Below the pieces are notes generated by a model. It searched no databases and was not told where the DNA came from. It saw nothing but the letters and a program-made list of their open reading frames with translations. Below, one piece after another: positions 45,385 through 55,182 of a stretch of 64,000 bases of DNA (positions are counted from its first letter, which is position 1; each line of letters begins with the position of its first letter). A program made the translations under genes and the position numbers. Source of the DNA: DASTQL01 sp035462375 (GTDB lineage Bacteria; Actinomycetota; Actinomycetes; Jiangellales; Jiangellaceae); assembly GCA_035462375.1 (NCBI GenBank), contig DATHUJ010000124.1, positions 18,805 to 82,804 of the forward strand, given 5' to 3'.

Positions 45385-45535
45385 GCCGGCGCGGACGCGT
45401 CCTCGTTCCGAGGTTTGTCCACCATCTGGACGCCCACCTGTCTCCGGATGCGGCCTGGTCGACGTCGACTTACGTTCGATGCGGCAGGCAGTCGTGGCAA
45501 ACGCCGCGAACCCGAAATTGCTGGAGGAGACAGAC

Positions 45536-46144
45536 ATGCGTCGGACAACGTACGGGGCGGCGGGCCTGGTGGCGGTGTTGACCTTGGCCGGCTGCGGGAA
45601 CGACGGGGACGCCGAGACCGCTGACACACCCGACACCGCCGCGACGGTGGAGGAAACCCCCACCGAGGCGGACGAGCCCACGGAGGAGCCGACGGACGAG
45701 GCCACGGAGGAGGGCGGGACGATCGTCGACGTCGCCTCCGCGAACGAGGACTTCAGCACGCTCGTGGCAGCGGTGGAGGCCGCCGGGCTGGCCGAGACGT
45801 TGAGCGGGCCGGGACCTTTCACCGTCTTCGCCCCGACCAACGAGGCGTTCGAGGCGCTCCCCGACGGGGTCCTCGACGCCCTGCTGCTGCCCGAGAACTC
45901 CGAAGCCCTCACCGAGGTGCTGACCTATCACGTCCTGCCCGCCGAGGTCCCGTCGAGCGACGTCACCGACGGCGAGGTGGAGACGGTCCAGGGCGAGTCC
46001 GTGACCCTCAGCACGGCCGAGGGGGTGACGGTGAACGACGCGACCGTCGTGACGGCGGACGTCGAGGCGTCCAACGGCGTGATTCACGCGATCGACGCTG
46101 TGCTGGTGCCCTCGAGCGTGGATGTCGCCTCCCTCACCGGGTGA
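45536..46144 (+). CDS. Fasciclin-domain lipoprotein
   Basis: 202 residues. A lipoprotein signal ends in LAGC, followed by an acidic Thr/Glu/Pro spacer and one FAS1 domain. The H1 motif is PFTVFAPTNEAFEALPDGVL and the H2 region is VTADVEASNGVIHAIDAVLVP. FAS1 proteins act in adhesion or as secreted antigens (MPB70-like). ATG 45536 follows GGAGGAGA. It is closed by a strong terminator hairpin. Confidence 0.92.
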   Translation: MRRTTYGAAGLVAVLTLAGCGNDGDAETADTPDTAATVEETPTEADEPTEEPTDEATEEGGTIVDVASANEDFSTLVAAVEAAGLAETLSGPGPFTVFAPTNEAFEALPDGVLDALLLPENSEALTEVLTYHVLPAEVPSSDVTDGEVETVQGESVTLSTAEGVTVNDATVVTADVEASNGVIHAIDAVLVPSSVDVASLTG

Positions 46145-46164
46145 TCTTTGCGAGTCCGTCGCTG

Positions 46165-46202
46165 ACGAAGCCCGCCTGGCGTCCCCCCCGGGCGGGCTTC
46201 GT
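46165..46202 (+). terminator. Terminator after the fasciclin gene
   Basis: ACGAAGCCCGCC (46165-46176) pairs perfectly with GGCGGGCTTCGT (46191-46202) around a 14-nt loop. Confidence 0.8.
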
Positions 46203-46251
46203 GACCACGGCAATGGGAAGAAAGTCAGCCTCCGGGTGCGTTGCTCACCCT

Positions 46252-46617
46252 GTGGACGGCAGCCCCCGCAACGAGCTCGAGACCTACCGCGCCGCGCACG
46301 TGCTCTACGCCGCCGGTGACCCGGTGGGGGCCCTGCGCGAGCTCGCCCCGCTGCTCGACGGCGACCCGGCCCGGTCGGTCCTCGAGCTTGCCGGTCGTGC
46401 GTTCTTCCGCTCCGCCCAGCTCGGCCGGGCCGAGGAGGCGTTCGGCCGCCTGGTCGAGCTCGACCCCACCGACGCCTACGCACGCTTCGCGCTCGGGCGC
46501 ACTCTCGAGCGGCAGAGCCGCCACGACGAGGCGGCGACCTGCTACCGGCTCGCCGTCGCGATGGACCCGCAGGACGACTACGTCGACGCTCTCGGCCGGG
46601 TCACCGGCAGCCGGTAG
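46252..46617 (+). CDS. Tetratricopeptide-repeat protein
   Basis: 121 residues forming three TPR-like helical pairs: LETYRAAHVLYAAGDPVGAL, AGRAFFRSAQLGRAEEAF and ARFALGRTLERQSRHDEA. It is a small scaffolding protein with unknown partners. GTG 46252 starts the conserved part; an ATG at 46213 would add 13 residues. Its end overlaps the convergent mutY by 40 bp. Confidence 0.75.
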   Translation: MDGSPRNELETYRAAHVLYAAGDPVGALRELAPLLDGDPARSVLELAGRAFFRSAQLGRAEEAFGRLVELDPTDAYARFALGRTLERQSRHDEAATCYRLAVAMDPQDDYVDALGRVTGSR

Positions 46618-47477
46618 CGCCCCCCGTCCAGGGCCTCGACCAGGCTGTCCCCCACCAGCGCGTCCAGCGCGCGCGTCCGCTGTCGCGGGTCTGCTCGCCA
46701 GGCCTCGGCCAGCCGGTCTTCCCGCACAGGCCCGTCCGCATCCCGCAGCACGGCCATGAGCAGCCCGCGACACTGTCGGTCGGTCCCTCTCCACGCCTGG
46801 CCGCGACGCGGCGGCCCGTCGTACGGCGGGGAGCCGGCCGCCCGCCAGGCGCACCTCTCCGCGATCGGGCAGGCTCCGCAACGCGGCGTACGGGCGGTGC
46901 AGACGAGTGCCCCCAGCTCCATCACCGCCACGGCCCAGCGGGCGGCAGTCGGACCGTCGTCCGGCACCAGCGACTCGGCCTTGCGGACCTCCGCCCGGTT
47001 GACCGAGACCGCCGGGAGAGCCACGCCGGCGACGGCCCGCGCCAGCACCCGCCGTACGTTGGTGTCCACGACGGCGTGCCGCTGCCCGTGGGCGAAGGTG
47101 GCGACGGCGGCGGCGGTGTAGTCGCCGACCCCGGGCAGCGCGCGCAGTGCTTCGAACGAGTCGGGAACCGCTCCGTCGTGGCGCTCGTCGATGGCGGTGG
47201 CGGCGGCGTGCAGGCGGAGCGCTCGCCGCGGGTAGCCCAGCCGACCCCAGGCGCGGATCGCCTCGCCGGGCTCCTCGGCGGCCAGCGCGGGCGGGATCGG
47301 CCAGCGGTCCACCCACCGCCGCCACACGGGCTCGACCCGGGCCACCGGTGTCTGCTGGAGCATCACCTCGCTGACCAGCACGCCCCAGGCCGTGCGGTCC
47401 GGTGCCCGCCACGGCAGGTCGCGGGCGTGCCGGCCGTACCAGTCCAGCACCGGGCGGTGCAGTGCGGAGGAAGCCAT
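46578..47477 (-). CDS. mutY: A/G-specific adenine DNA glycosylase
   Basis: 299 residues. Removes adenine opposite 8-oxoguanine. Landmarks: DLPWRAPDRTAWGVLVSEVM with the catalytic Glu, LQQTPVARV, the helix-hairpin-helix LPGVGDYTAAAVATFAHGQ with the catalytic Asp in VVDTNVRRVLAR, and the 4Fe-4S ligands CTARTPRCGACPIAERC. The C-terminal NUDIX-like 8-oxoG sensor seems short or absent, as in several actinobacterial MutY proteins. ATG 47477 is chosen; 47489 is possible. It is divergent from the DUF3516 helicase. Confidence 0.93.
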   Translation of the reverse strand: MASSALHRPVLDWYGRHARDLPWRAPDRTAWGVLVSEVMLQQTPVARVEPVWRRWVDRWPIPPALAAEEPGEAIRAWGRLGYPRRALRLHAAATAIDERHDGAVPDSFEALRALPGVGDYTAAAVATFAHGQRHAVVDTNVRRVLARAVAGVALPAVSVNRAEVRKAESLVPDDGPTAARWAVAVMELGALVCTARTPRCGACPIAERCAWRAAGSPPYDGPPRRGQAWRGTDRQCRGLLMAVLRDADGPVREDRLAEAWRADPRQRTRALDALVGDSLVEALDGGRYRLPVTRPRAST

Positions 47478-47522
47478 GGCGGGGCCCATGCTGGCACGCC
47501 GGCTTGCGAGGATGGCCGCACC

Positions 47523-50036
47523 ATGGCTGACACCCTCCTCGACCTGCTGCCTCCCGACGCAGACCCGGACACGGTCTTCGAGGTCTTCTCGGCCTGGGCG
47601 GCCGACCGCGGGTTGCCGCTCTACCCGACGCAGGAGGAGGCGCTCATCGAGCTCGTCTCGGGCTCCCACGTCATCCTCAGCACCCCTACCGGGTCGGGCA
47701 AGAGCCTGGTCGCGACGGGGGCGCACCTGGTCGCTCTGGCTGAGGGTCGGCGGACGTTCTACACCGCTCCGATCAAGGCCCTGGTGTCGGAGAAGTTCTT
47801 CGCCCTGTGCGACGTCTTCGGCGCCGACCGGGTCGGGATGCTCACCGGCGATGCGAGCGTCAACCCCGGCGCCCCAGTCGTCTGCGCCACCGCCGAGGTA
47901 CTGGCCAACATCGCGCTGCGGCAGGGAGCCGGGGCCGACGTCGGCCAGGTCGTGATGGACGAGTTCCACTTCTACGCCGACCCGGACCGTGGCTGGGCCT
48001 GGCAGGTGCCGATCGTCGAGCTGCCACACGTGCAATTCCTGCTGATGTCGGCGACCCTGGGCGACGTCCGCCGCTTCGAGGAGGACCTCACCCGCCGTAC
48101 CGGCCGTGCGACAGCGGTGGTGAGCTCCACGGATCGTCCGGTACCCCTGACGTACGCGTACGTGACCACGCCACTGCACGAGACGATCGAGGAGCTGCTG
48201 GCCACGCACGAGGCGCCGGTCTACGTCGTGCACTTCACCCAGGCCGCGGCGCTGGAGCGGGCGCAGGCGCTGATGAGCGTCAACGTGTGCACGCGGGCGG
48301 AGAAGGACGCGATCGCGAGGCTGATCGGCGGATTCCGCTTCACCGCGGGCTTCGGTCGGACGCTGTCGCGGCTGGTGCGGCACGGCATCGGCGTGCACCA
48401 CGCCGGCATGCTTCCGAAGTACCGCCGGCTGGTTGAGCAGCTCGCGCAGGCCGGCCTGCTCAAGGTCATCTGTGGCACCGACACCCTCGGCGTGGGCATC
48501 AACGTCCCCATCCGCACGGTCGTGCTCACCGCGCTGAGCAAGTACGACGGGAGCCGGGTCCGGCACCTGAAGGCTCGGGAGTTCCACCAGATCGCCGGCC
48601 GGGCAGGGAGGGCAGGCTACGACACGTCGGGCCGGGTGGTCGTGCAGGCGCCCGACCACGTGGTCGAGAACGCGAAGGCGCTGGCCAGGGCCGGCGACGA
48701 TCCCAAGAAGCGCCGCAAGGTCGTGCGCAAGAAGCCGCCGGAGGGCTTCGTCTCGTGGAGCCAGCAGACCTTCGAGCGGCTGGTGGCGGCCGAGCCGGAG
48801 CCGCTGCAGTCGAGCTTCGCGGTCAGCCACTCGATGCTGCTCAACGTGATCGCCCGACCCGGTGACGCGTTCGCGGCCATGCGGCACCTGCTGACCGACA
48901 ACCACGAGGACCGGGCCGCGCAGCGGTGGCACGTCCGAAGGGCGATCGCGGTCTACCGCGCGTTGCTGGCGGCCGGGGTCGTGGAGCGGCTGGCGGAGCC
49001 CGACGAGGAGGGCCGGACGGTGCGGCTCACGGTGGACCTCCAGGCCGACTTCGCGCTCAACCAGCCACTGTCCCCGTTCGCGCTTGCGGCGGTGGAGCTG
49101 CTGGACCGCGACTCCCCCACGTACGCGCTCGACGTCCTGTCCGTCGTCGAGTCCACGCTGGACGACCCGCGCCAGGTGCTCTCCGCCCAGGCGTTCAAGG
49201 CACGTGGGGAGGCTGTGGCGGCGATGAAGGCGGAGGGGCTGGACTACGACGAGCGCATGGAGCTGCTCGAGGACGTCACCTACCCGCAGCCGTTGGTCGA
49301 GCTGCTGGAGGCCGCGTACGAGATGTACCGGCGCGGCCACCCGTGGGTGGCCGACCACGAGCTCCGGCCGAAGTCGGTCGCCCGCGACCTGTCCGAGCGG
49401 GCGATGAACTTCACCGAGTACGTGAGCTTCTACGGCCTGGCGCGCTCCGAGGGCCTGGTGCTGAGGTACCTGGCCGATGCGTACAAGGCGGTGCGCCAGA
49501 CGGTGCCCGAGGAGGCGCGGACGGAGGCCCTGGGCGACCTGATCGAGTGGCTGGGCGAGCTGGTCCGGCAGGTGGACTCCAGCCTGCTGGACGAGTGGGA
49601 GCGCTTGCGTGACCCGTCGGCGGTGCCGGAGCCGGCTGCGCCGGTGGTCGACGAGCGACCGCCGCCGGTGACGTCGAACGTGCGGGCGTTCCGGGTGCTC
49701 GTCCGCAACGAGCTGTTTCGCCGGGTAGAGCTGGCGGCGCGGCGACGCTGGTGGGAGCTGGGCGAGATCGACGGCGAGGACGGGTGGGACGCCGCGGCCT
49801 GGGAGACCGCGCTCGCGCCGTACTTCGCCGAGCACGACGAGGTGCGGACGGGTGCGGACGCCCGAGGGCCGGCGTTGTTCGTCGTCGACGAGCAACCGGG
49901 GCGCTGGTCGGTGCGGCAGGTCCTCGACGACCCGGCCGGCCACCACGACTGGGCCATCACGGCCGAGGTGGACCTGGCCGCCTCGGACGAGGCAGGGGCG
50001 GCGGTCGTGCGCGTGGTGGCGGTCCAGCCGCTCTGA
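47523..50036 (+). CDS. DEAD/DEAH-box RNA helicase with DUF3516 domain
   Basis: 837-residue Ski2-like SF2 helicase. Motifs: Q-like YPTQEEALIEL; Walker A STPTGSGKSLVA (about 54-65); motif II DEFHFYAD; motif III MSATLGDVRRFE; HHAGMLPKYRRLVE; CGTDTLGVGINVP; and motif VI FHQIAGRAGRAGYD. The C-terminal 300 residues are the actinobacterial DUF3516 region. The usual DEVH/DEAH is DEFH here. The physiological RNA target is unknown. Confidence 0.9.
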   Translation: MADTLLDLLPPDADPDTVFEVFSAWAADRGLPLYPTQEEALIELVSGSHVILSTPTGSGKSLVATGAHLVALAEGRRTFYTAPIKALVSEKFFALCDVFGADRVGMLTGDASVNPGAPVVCATAEVLANIALRQGAGADVGQVVMDEFHFYADPDRGWAWQVPIVELPHVQFLLMSATLGDVRRFEEDLTRRTGRATAVVSSTDRPVPLTYAYVTTPLHETIEELLATHEAPVYVVHFTQAAALERAQALMSVNVCTRAEKDAIARLIGGFRFTAGFGRTLSRLVRHGIGVHHAGMLPKYRRLVEQLAQAGLLKVICGTDTLGVGINVPIRTVVLTALSKYDGSRVRHLKAREFHQIAGRAGRAGYDTSGRVVVQAPDHVVENAKALARAGDDPKKRRKVVRKKPPEGFVSWSQQTFERLVAAEPEPLQSSFAVSHSMLLNVIARPGDAFAAMRHLLTDNHEDRAAQRWHVRRAIAVYRALLAAGVVERLAEPDEEGRTVRLTVDLQADFALNQPLSPFALAAVELLDRDSPTYALDVLSVVESTLDDPRQVLSAQAFKARGEAVAAMKAEGLDYDERMELLEDVTYPQPLVELLEAAYEMYRRGHPWVADHELRPKSVARDLSERAMNFTEYVSFYGLARSEGLVLRYLADAYKAVRQTVPEEARTEALGDLIEWLGELVRQVDSSLLDEWERLRDPSAVPEPAAPVVDERPPPVTSNVRAFRVLVRNELFRRVELAARRRWWELGEIDGEDGWDAAAWETALAPYFAEHDEVRTGADARGPALFVVDEQPGRWSVRQVLDDPAGHHDWAITAEVDLAASDEAGAAVVRVVAVQPL

Positions 50037-50083
50037 CCGCCGCCTCCAAGTCGGGAGGGCCCCGGCGGGTGCGACGGGCTGCG

Positions 50084-51241
50084 TCAGACGTACCGCTCGA
50101 GGATGCTGGACTCCGCCAGCCGCGAGAGGCCCTCGCGCACGGTCCGGGCCCGCATCTCGCCGACGCCGTCCACGGCCTGGAGGTCGTCGACGCCGGCGGC
50201 CAACAGCTTCTGCAGGCTGCCGAAGTGCTCGACCAGCCTGTCGATGACGCTCGGGGGGAGCCGCGGCACCTTGGCGAGCAGCCGGTAGCCGCGAGGGCTG
50301 ACCGCGGCGTCGAGCTGGTCGCCCGCGCCTGCGTAGCCCAGCGGCCGCGCGGCCGAGCCCAGGTCGAGTAGCTCGGTCGCCGACAGCTCGTCCAGCTCGG
50401 TGAGCACCCGGTGGACGGTGCGTGCGCGCCGGCCGGTCTGGACGGGGAGGTAGTCGCGGGCGATGAGCTCGCGATCGGTGTCGACGCCGGCCACCAGCTC
50501 CTCGAGCTGGAGCGACAGCAGGCGACCGTCGGACCCGAGCTCGACGACGTAGCCCTCGATCTCGCTGGCGATCCGGCGCACCATCTCCAACCGCTGGGCC
50601 ACCGCGGCCACGTCGCGGACCGTGACCAGGTCCTCGATCTCCAGCGCCGAGAGCGTGCCCGACACCTCGTCGAGACGCAGCTTGTAGCGCTCGAGTGTGG
50701 CCAGCGCCTGGTTGGCGCGGGAGAGGATCTGGCCGGAGTCCTCCAACACGTAGCGGATGTCGTCGACGTAGATGGCGACGATGCGCATCGACTGGCTGAC
50801 CGAGATCACCGGCAGCCCCGTCTGCTTGGCGACCCGCTCGGCGGTGCGGTGGCGGGTTCCCGACTCGTTGGTCGGGATCGACGCGTCGGGGACCAGCTGC
50901 GTCGCGGCCCGGATGATCCGCGTGCATTCGCGGTCGACGACGATCGCGCCGTCCATCTTGGCGAGCTCACGCAGGCCGGTGGCGGAGAACTCGACGTCGA
51001 GGGTGAAGCCACCGGAGGCAATCGACTCCACGGTGTGGTCCCAGCCGAGCACGACGAGCGCGCCGGTCCGACCACGCAGGACGCGCTCGAGACCCTCGCG
51101 CAGCTCGGTCCCCGGGGCGGCCGCGGCCAGGGTCTGTCGCAGCTTGGCCTCGGCGGCGTTCGCGGTGGGCCCCACCAAACCCCCTGCTGTCGGACGTCGT
51201 CGTGACTGAAGTGTAGGGTCCCCGGACCCGGATTGGCTCAT
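50084..51241 (-). CDS. disA: DNA integrity scanning diadenylate cyclase DisA
   Basis: 385 residues. Synthesises c-di-AMP from two ATP at a DAC domain, with ELAKMDGAIVVDRECTRI (DGA) and SGTRHRTAERVAKQTG (RHR). A long helical spine (about 170-300) and a C-terminal helix-hairpin-helix DNA-binding domain (LAAGVDDLQAVDGVGEMRA) let it sense branched DNA. The ATG overlaps the radA stop (ATGA), so the two are co-expressed, a common pairing. Confidence 0.96.
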   Translation of the reverse strand: MSQSGSGDPTLQSRRRPTAGGLVGPTANAAEAKLRQTLAAAAPGTELREGLERVLRGRTGALVVLGWDHTVESIASGGFTLDVEFSATGLRELAKMDGAIVVDRECTRIIRAATQLVPDASIPTNESGTRHRTAERVAKQTGLPVISVSQSMRIVAIYVDDIRYVLEDSGQILSRANQALATLERYKLRLDEVSGTLSALEIEDLVTVRDVAAVAQRLEMVRRIASEIEGYVVELGSDGRLLSLQLEELVAGVDTDRELIARDYLPVQTGRRARTVHRVLTELDELSATELLDLGSAARPLGYAGAGDQLDAAVSPRGYRLLAKVPRLPPSVIDRLVEHFGSLQKLLAAGVDDLQAVDGVGEMRARTVREGLSRLAESSILERYV

Positions 51242-52599
51242 GTGTACAGGGCCGACATCGCCGCGGCCACGTCGGGCACCTCGACGATGCGGATCCCGGT
51301 CGGCGCCCGGACCGGATCAGGGGGCACCAGGGCTGTGCACACCCCCAGCCGGGCCGCCTCCGCCAGCCGCAGCGGCAGGCCGGGGACGCCCCGCACCTCG
51401 CCGGCCAGGCCCACCTCGCCGAGCACCACCGTGGACGAGGGCACCGCCACGTCGGCCAAGGACCCCGTGACGGCGAGAGCCACCCCGAGGTCGGCCGCCG
51501 GCTCGGTCAGCCGCATACCGCCCACGGTGGCGCAGAAGACCTCGCGGGGACCGACGTCGAGCCGGGCCCGCCGTTGCAGGACGGCGAGGACCATCGCGAC
51601 CCGGGCCGGGTCGAGCCCGCTGGTCGCTCGCCGCGGTGAACCCTGGACCGGCGGTCCCACGAGGGCCTGCACCTCGGCGACCAGGGGCCGCCGGCCCTCG
51701 AGTGTGACGGTCAGGCAGCTGCCGGCGACCGGCGCGAGGTGCCGTGACGTGAACAGTCCGGTCGGGTCGGACACCTCGGCGATGCCCTCGTCGGAGAGAT
51801 GGAAGCAGCCCACGTCGTCGGTGGGGCCGTAGCGGTTCTTCACCGCACGGACCAGGCGCAGCGGTGAGTGCCGGTCGCCCTCGAAGTGCAGCACCACGTC
51901 GACCAGGTGCTCGAGGACGCGCGGGCCTGCGATCGCCCCGTCCTTGGTGACGTGTCCCACGAGCACGGTCGCGACCCCTCGGAGCTTGGCCGCGCGGATC
52001 AGCGCCGCGGCGACCTCGCGGACCTGGCTCACGCCGCCGGGTGCACCCTCCACCTCGCCCGAGGCCACGGTCTGGACCGAGTCGACGACCAGCAGCGCCG
52101 GCTCGACGGTGTCGAGGTGCCCGAGGACGGCGGCGAGGTCGGTCTCGGCGGCGAGGAAGAGCTCCGGGTGGATCGCGCCGATGCGGTCAGCCCGTAGGCG
52201 CACCTGGGAGGGTGACTCCTCCCCGCTCACGTACAGCACCCGGCGGCGCGCCTCCGCCGAGCGGGAGGCGACGTCGAGCAGCAACGTCGACTTGCCGACG
52301 CCTGGCTCGCCGGCCAGCAGCACGACCGCGCCGGGCACCAGCCCGCCGCCGAGCACGCGGTCGAGCTCGTCGACGCCGGTGGCGAAGGACCTCGCCTGCT
52401 CGGCGTCCACGTCGCCGATCGGCCGGGCGGGCGCCGAGACCGGTCCGGGAGACACCGTACGTGGTCCCGCCGGAGTGCCGACCTGCTCGACCGTGCCCCA
52501 GGCCTGGCACTCGCCGCACCGGCCGACCCACCTCGAGCTGACCCATCCGCACTCGCCACAGCGGTGCGACGGCCGCTCCCGTGCTCCTGTCCTCGCCAT
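51238..52599 (-). CDS. radA: DNA repair protein RadA
   Basis: 453 residues. It has an N-terminal zinc finger, CGECGWVSSRWVGRCGEC, and a RecA-like core with Walker A GEPGVGKST. The RadA-specific motif is KNRYG in place of the more usual KNRFG, and a Lon-like C-terminal domain follows (VGGMRLTEPAADLGVALAVT). RadA drives branch migration in recombination. ATG 52599 lies 7 nt after TACGGT (minus strand, 52607-52612), so the transcript may be leaderless; a GTG at 52620 is unlikely for that reason. It is coupled to disA. Confidence 0.96.
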   Translation of the reverse strand: MARTGARERPSHRCGECGWVSSRWVGRCGECQAWGTVEQVGTPAGPRTVSPGPVSAPARPIGDVDAEQARSFATGVDELDRVLGGGLVPGAVVLLAGEPGVGKSTLLLDVASRSAEARRRVLYVSGEESPSQVRLRADRIGAIHPELFLAAETDLAAVLGHLDTVEPALLVVDSVQTVASGEVEGAPGGVSQVREVAAALIRAAKLRGVATVLVGHVTKDGAIAGPRVLEHLVDVVLHFEGDRHSPLRLVRAVKNRYGPTDDVGCFHLSDEGIAEVSDPTGLFTSRHLAPVAGSCLTVTLEGRRPLVAEVQALVGPPVQGSPRRATSGLDPARVAMVLAVLQRRARLDVGPREVFCATVGGMRLTEPAADLGVALAVTGSLADVAVPSSTVVLGEVGLAGEVRGVPGLPLRLAEAARLGVCTALVPPDPVRAPTGIRIVEVPDVAAAMSALYT

Positions 52600-52653
52600 G
52601 GCGCGCACCGTACGGGCCACCCCCGACAGAGCGGTCCCCGCAGCGGGGGCGGC

Positions 52654-53529
52654 CTAGTCCACGCGGCGGAGGAGGGCGACGAGCGGCACGCAGCCGACGA
52701 CAGCAAGCACGAGGAAGGCCGGTACGAGCGACATCGAGACGACGGGGGACGCCGGGTCGGCAATGCTGCCGAGCCACTGGTCCACGGCGATCCCGATGCT
52801 CTCCACGACCCAGAAGGCGAGCATCCCCCCGACGACGAGGACGCCCCACGGGCGCCGGCGCCACAGCCAGAGCGCCGCCACCGCGGCCAGGGGCAGCCAC
52901 AGGGCCAGGTCCACAACGTGGAAGGCGTTGGTCGGCATGCCGGTGCCCTCCAGGTGGGCGGCATCCCCGCGGATCACGGCCGGCACCTCTACCGACAGCC
53001 AGGCCACGGTGTTGAGGACGACGACCACCCACACGTACGTGGCGATCCCGCGTGCAGGTAGCCGTGGGGACACCCGAGTGGCGACAGCCCCCACGTCGAC
53101 GCTCACCAGCAAGGAGCCGAGCGCCCAGACGGTCAGCCCGAGCATGGCGACGTAGAGGAGGAACAGCCGGTTGAACGGGGTGACGAAGAGGAAGGCCAGG
53201 CTGTTGTAGAGCAAGTAGGCCAGCGCTCCCAGCCAGCCGACGACCGCGCGGGCCGAGCCGCGGACCGTCGCCCGCATCGACAGCAGCAGGAGCGGGACCG
53301 CCACGAGGACGACGACGAGCGCGGTGCCCCGGGCCGAGCCGTTCATCGCCGCGGGACCGGTGAGGACGCCCCTGTCCACGGCCGTCGGGACACCGGCCGC
53401 CACAGAGACGGCGGCGAGCGCCAGTCCGAGCCGGACCGGCCAACGCGGGTCCCGGACGATCGGCATCGGGGTCCCAGTGGTGCGCGAGGTCGGTCTCGTG
53501 GTGCGCCGGGTCGCGGGCATGGTGGCCAT
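52654..53529 (-). CDS. Polytopic membrane protein, unknown function
   Basis: 291 residues with a short basic Thr/Arg/Pro N-terminus and about seven transmembrane helices. Conserved-looking segments are YLLYNSLAFLFVTPFNRLFL and MPTNAFHVVDLALWLPLAA. ATG 53529 has GGGAGC upstream. I do not recognise the family. Confidence 0.65.
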   Translation of the reverse strand: MATMPATRRTTRPTSRTTGTPMPIVRDPRWPVRLGLALAAVSVAAGVPTAVDRGVLTGPAAMNGSARGTALVVVLVAVPLLLLSMRATVRGSARAVVGWLGALAYLLYNSLAFLFVTPFNRLFLLYVAMLGLTVWALGSLLVSVDVGAVATRVSPRLPARGIATYVWVVVVLNTVAWLSVEVPAVIRGDAAHLEGTGMPTNAFHVVDLALWLPLAAVAALWLWRRRPWGVLVVGGMLAFWVVESIGIAVDQWLGSIADPASPVVSMSLVPAFLVLAVVGCVPLVALLRRVD

Positions 53530-53687
53530 CGTGGGCTCCCTTCGGGTCTGCCATCTCCCACGGTGGGCGGACCCGACGCGCCACGACAGGGCCGCACGTC
53601 CCCCTGTTTCACGGGTCGGCAGGCGTCGCGCCACCGGGGGCCGATCATGAGGCGTCGGGGTCCCGATGGGACGCGGTGCGGTTGGGG

Positions 53688-54374
53688 TCAGCCGGAGCGG
53701 TGCCGCACGACCTGACCGACACCGAACTCCAGCCCGGTCGTCTCCGCCACGGCTCGGGAGGCGACCTCCGGCGGGAACTCGACGGCCAGCACTGCGGCCA
53801 GGTCCTCGCGCGAGCCGAACGCCCACCGCGTCGCCACGCGTACCGTCGTGAATCCCTGCCGGGCCCAGAAGCGGTCCACCGTGCCCGGGTCGTGGCCCGG
53901 GTAGGCGGACCGGAACCAGCGACCGTAGTCACCGGCCTCCGGGTCCACGTCGACGACCGCCATCGTGCCGCCGCGCCGCAGGACGCGCCGCGCCTCCGCC
54001 AGCCCGGGCTCGCACCCCGGCCCGAAGAAGTAGGCCCACCGGGCGTGCACCAGGTCGACGGAGGTGTCCGGGAGGGGGAGGTGCTGAGCGGTTCCCTGGC
54101 GCACCCAGACGGAGGTCTGCCCGGCGCAGCGCCGGCGGGCGGTCGCTGCCAGGCCGGGGTGGGGTTCCACCCCCACGACCGTACGGGCGGTGGTGGCGTA
54201 GCGCGGCAGGTGGAAACCGGTCCCGCAGCCGACGTCGACGACCACGGCGTCGTCCCAGGGGTGGATCGCCCGCAGCGCCACGTCGACGGCGCCGTCCGGG
54301 TCGCTCGCGTGGTTGAGCACCTCGTAGACCTGCGGATGGTGCCAGATGTCGGGGCTGGCCACGGCGCCGCGCAC
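53688..54374 (-). CDS. Class I SAM-dependent methyltransferase
   Basis: 228 residues. Motif I is VVVDVGCGTGFHLPRYA (about 45-61), motif II region VVGVEPHPG, and then VDLVHARWAYFFGPGCEPGL and ARRVLRRGGTMAVVDVD. It belongs to the Methyltransf_11/25 type; the substrate is unknown. The GTG at 54374 is one base after the stop of the upstream gene; a GTG at 54356 is also possible. Confidence 0.85.
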   Translation of the reverse strand: MRGAVASPDIWHHPQVYEVLNHASDPDGAVDVALRAIHPWDDAVVVDVGCGTGFHLPRYATTARTVVGVEPHPGLAATARRRCAGQTSVWVRQGTAQHLPLPDTSVDLVHARWAYFFGPGCEPGLAEARRVLRRGGTMAVVDVDPEAGDYGRWFRSAYPGHDPGTVDRFWARQGFTTVRVATRWAFGSREDLAAVLAVEFPPEVASRAVAETTGLEFGVGQVVRHRSG

Positions 54375-54375
54375 G

Positions 54376-55146
54376 TCAGGCCCCCCGGCGGCGGGCCCGC
54401 CTCGCCGTGACCGTCGCAGGGTGGGGCGACAAGGGTCGCCGGGCCGCCAGGTGCTGCTCGCAGGCTGCTACCAGCTCCTGGTACGCGGGGTCGCCGACGA
54501 GCTCCCGCAGCTCCGGCCCGTACGAGGAGTAGACCGGCTCCGCTCCGACGTGCGCCTCGCTGTTGCCCGAGCAGTACCAGTCCAGGTCGTGACCCCCGGC
54601 GCCCCAGCCACGCCGGTCGTACTCGCCGATCGTGATCTCCAGGTAGGACGTGCCGTCACCGCGCTCGACCGTCCGGTAACGCCGCCGGATCGGCAGCTGC
54701 CAGCACACGTCGGGCTTGGTCTCCAGCGGGTGGCGGCCTTCCTGCAGTGCCAGCGCGTGCAGGGCGCACCCCTCGCCCCCCTGGAACCCGGGCCGGTTGA
54801 GGAAGACGCAGGCGCCGTCGACGACCCGGGTCTTGCGGACGCCTTCCTCGTCCTTGTCCGTGATCCCCTTGCGCAGACCGGTACGGCGCAGCTGCCAGGT
54901 CTCGTCGTCGAGACGGGCGGCGGCCTTCCGCACGCGCTTCTCGTCGGCCGTGTCGGAGAAGTGCGCGCCCAGCGTGCAGCACCCGTCGTCGGGGCGGTCG
55001 GCGTAGATCCCCGGGCAGCCGTGACCGAAGATGCAGGTCCAGCGGGAGGTGAGCCAGGTGAGGTCGCAGCGGAGCACCTGGTCGGCGTCGGCGGGGTCGG
55101 TGAACTCGACCCAGGCGCGGGGGAAGTCGAGGTCCACCTCTGGCAC
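54376..55146 (-). CDS. Cys-rich protein of unknown function
   Basis: 256 residues, without signal peptide. Cys cluster near the N-terminus (CIFGHGCPGI and DDGCC), followed by VFLNRPGFQGGEGCALHAL and KPDVCWQLPIRR, suggesting a metal-binding site. It superficially resembles DUF3109/YkgJ-type zinc or iron chelating proteins, but I cannot confirm that. The GTG at 55146 follows TAGGGT (minus strand, 55153-55158) by 6 nt. It is followed directly by the methyltransferase gene. Confidence 0.65.
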   Translation of the reverse strand: MPEVDLDFPRAWVEFTDPADADQVLRCDLTWLTSRWTCIFGHGCPGIYADRPDDGCCTLGAHFSDTADEKRVRKAAARLDDETWQLRRTGLRKGITDKDEEGVRKTRVVDGACVFLNRPGFQGGEGCALHALALQEGRHPLETKPDVCWQLPIRRRYRTVERGDGTSYLEITIGEYDRRGWGAGGHDLDWYCSGNSEAHVGAEPVYSSYGPELRELVGDPAYQELVAACEQHLAARRPLSPHPATVTARRARRRGA

Positions 55147-55182
55147 GGCGTCACCCTAAGCCCCGTCCGGCAGCGCGGGCGC

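Noticed and set aside
46578..50927. A 1449-codon open frame on the minus strand
   Set aside because: Only the last 299 codons (to 47477) are mutY; the rest is antisense to the helicase and lacks any family signature or codon logic.
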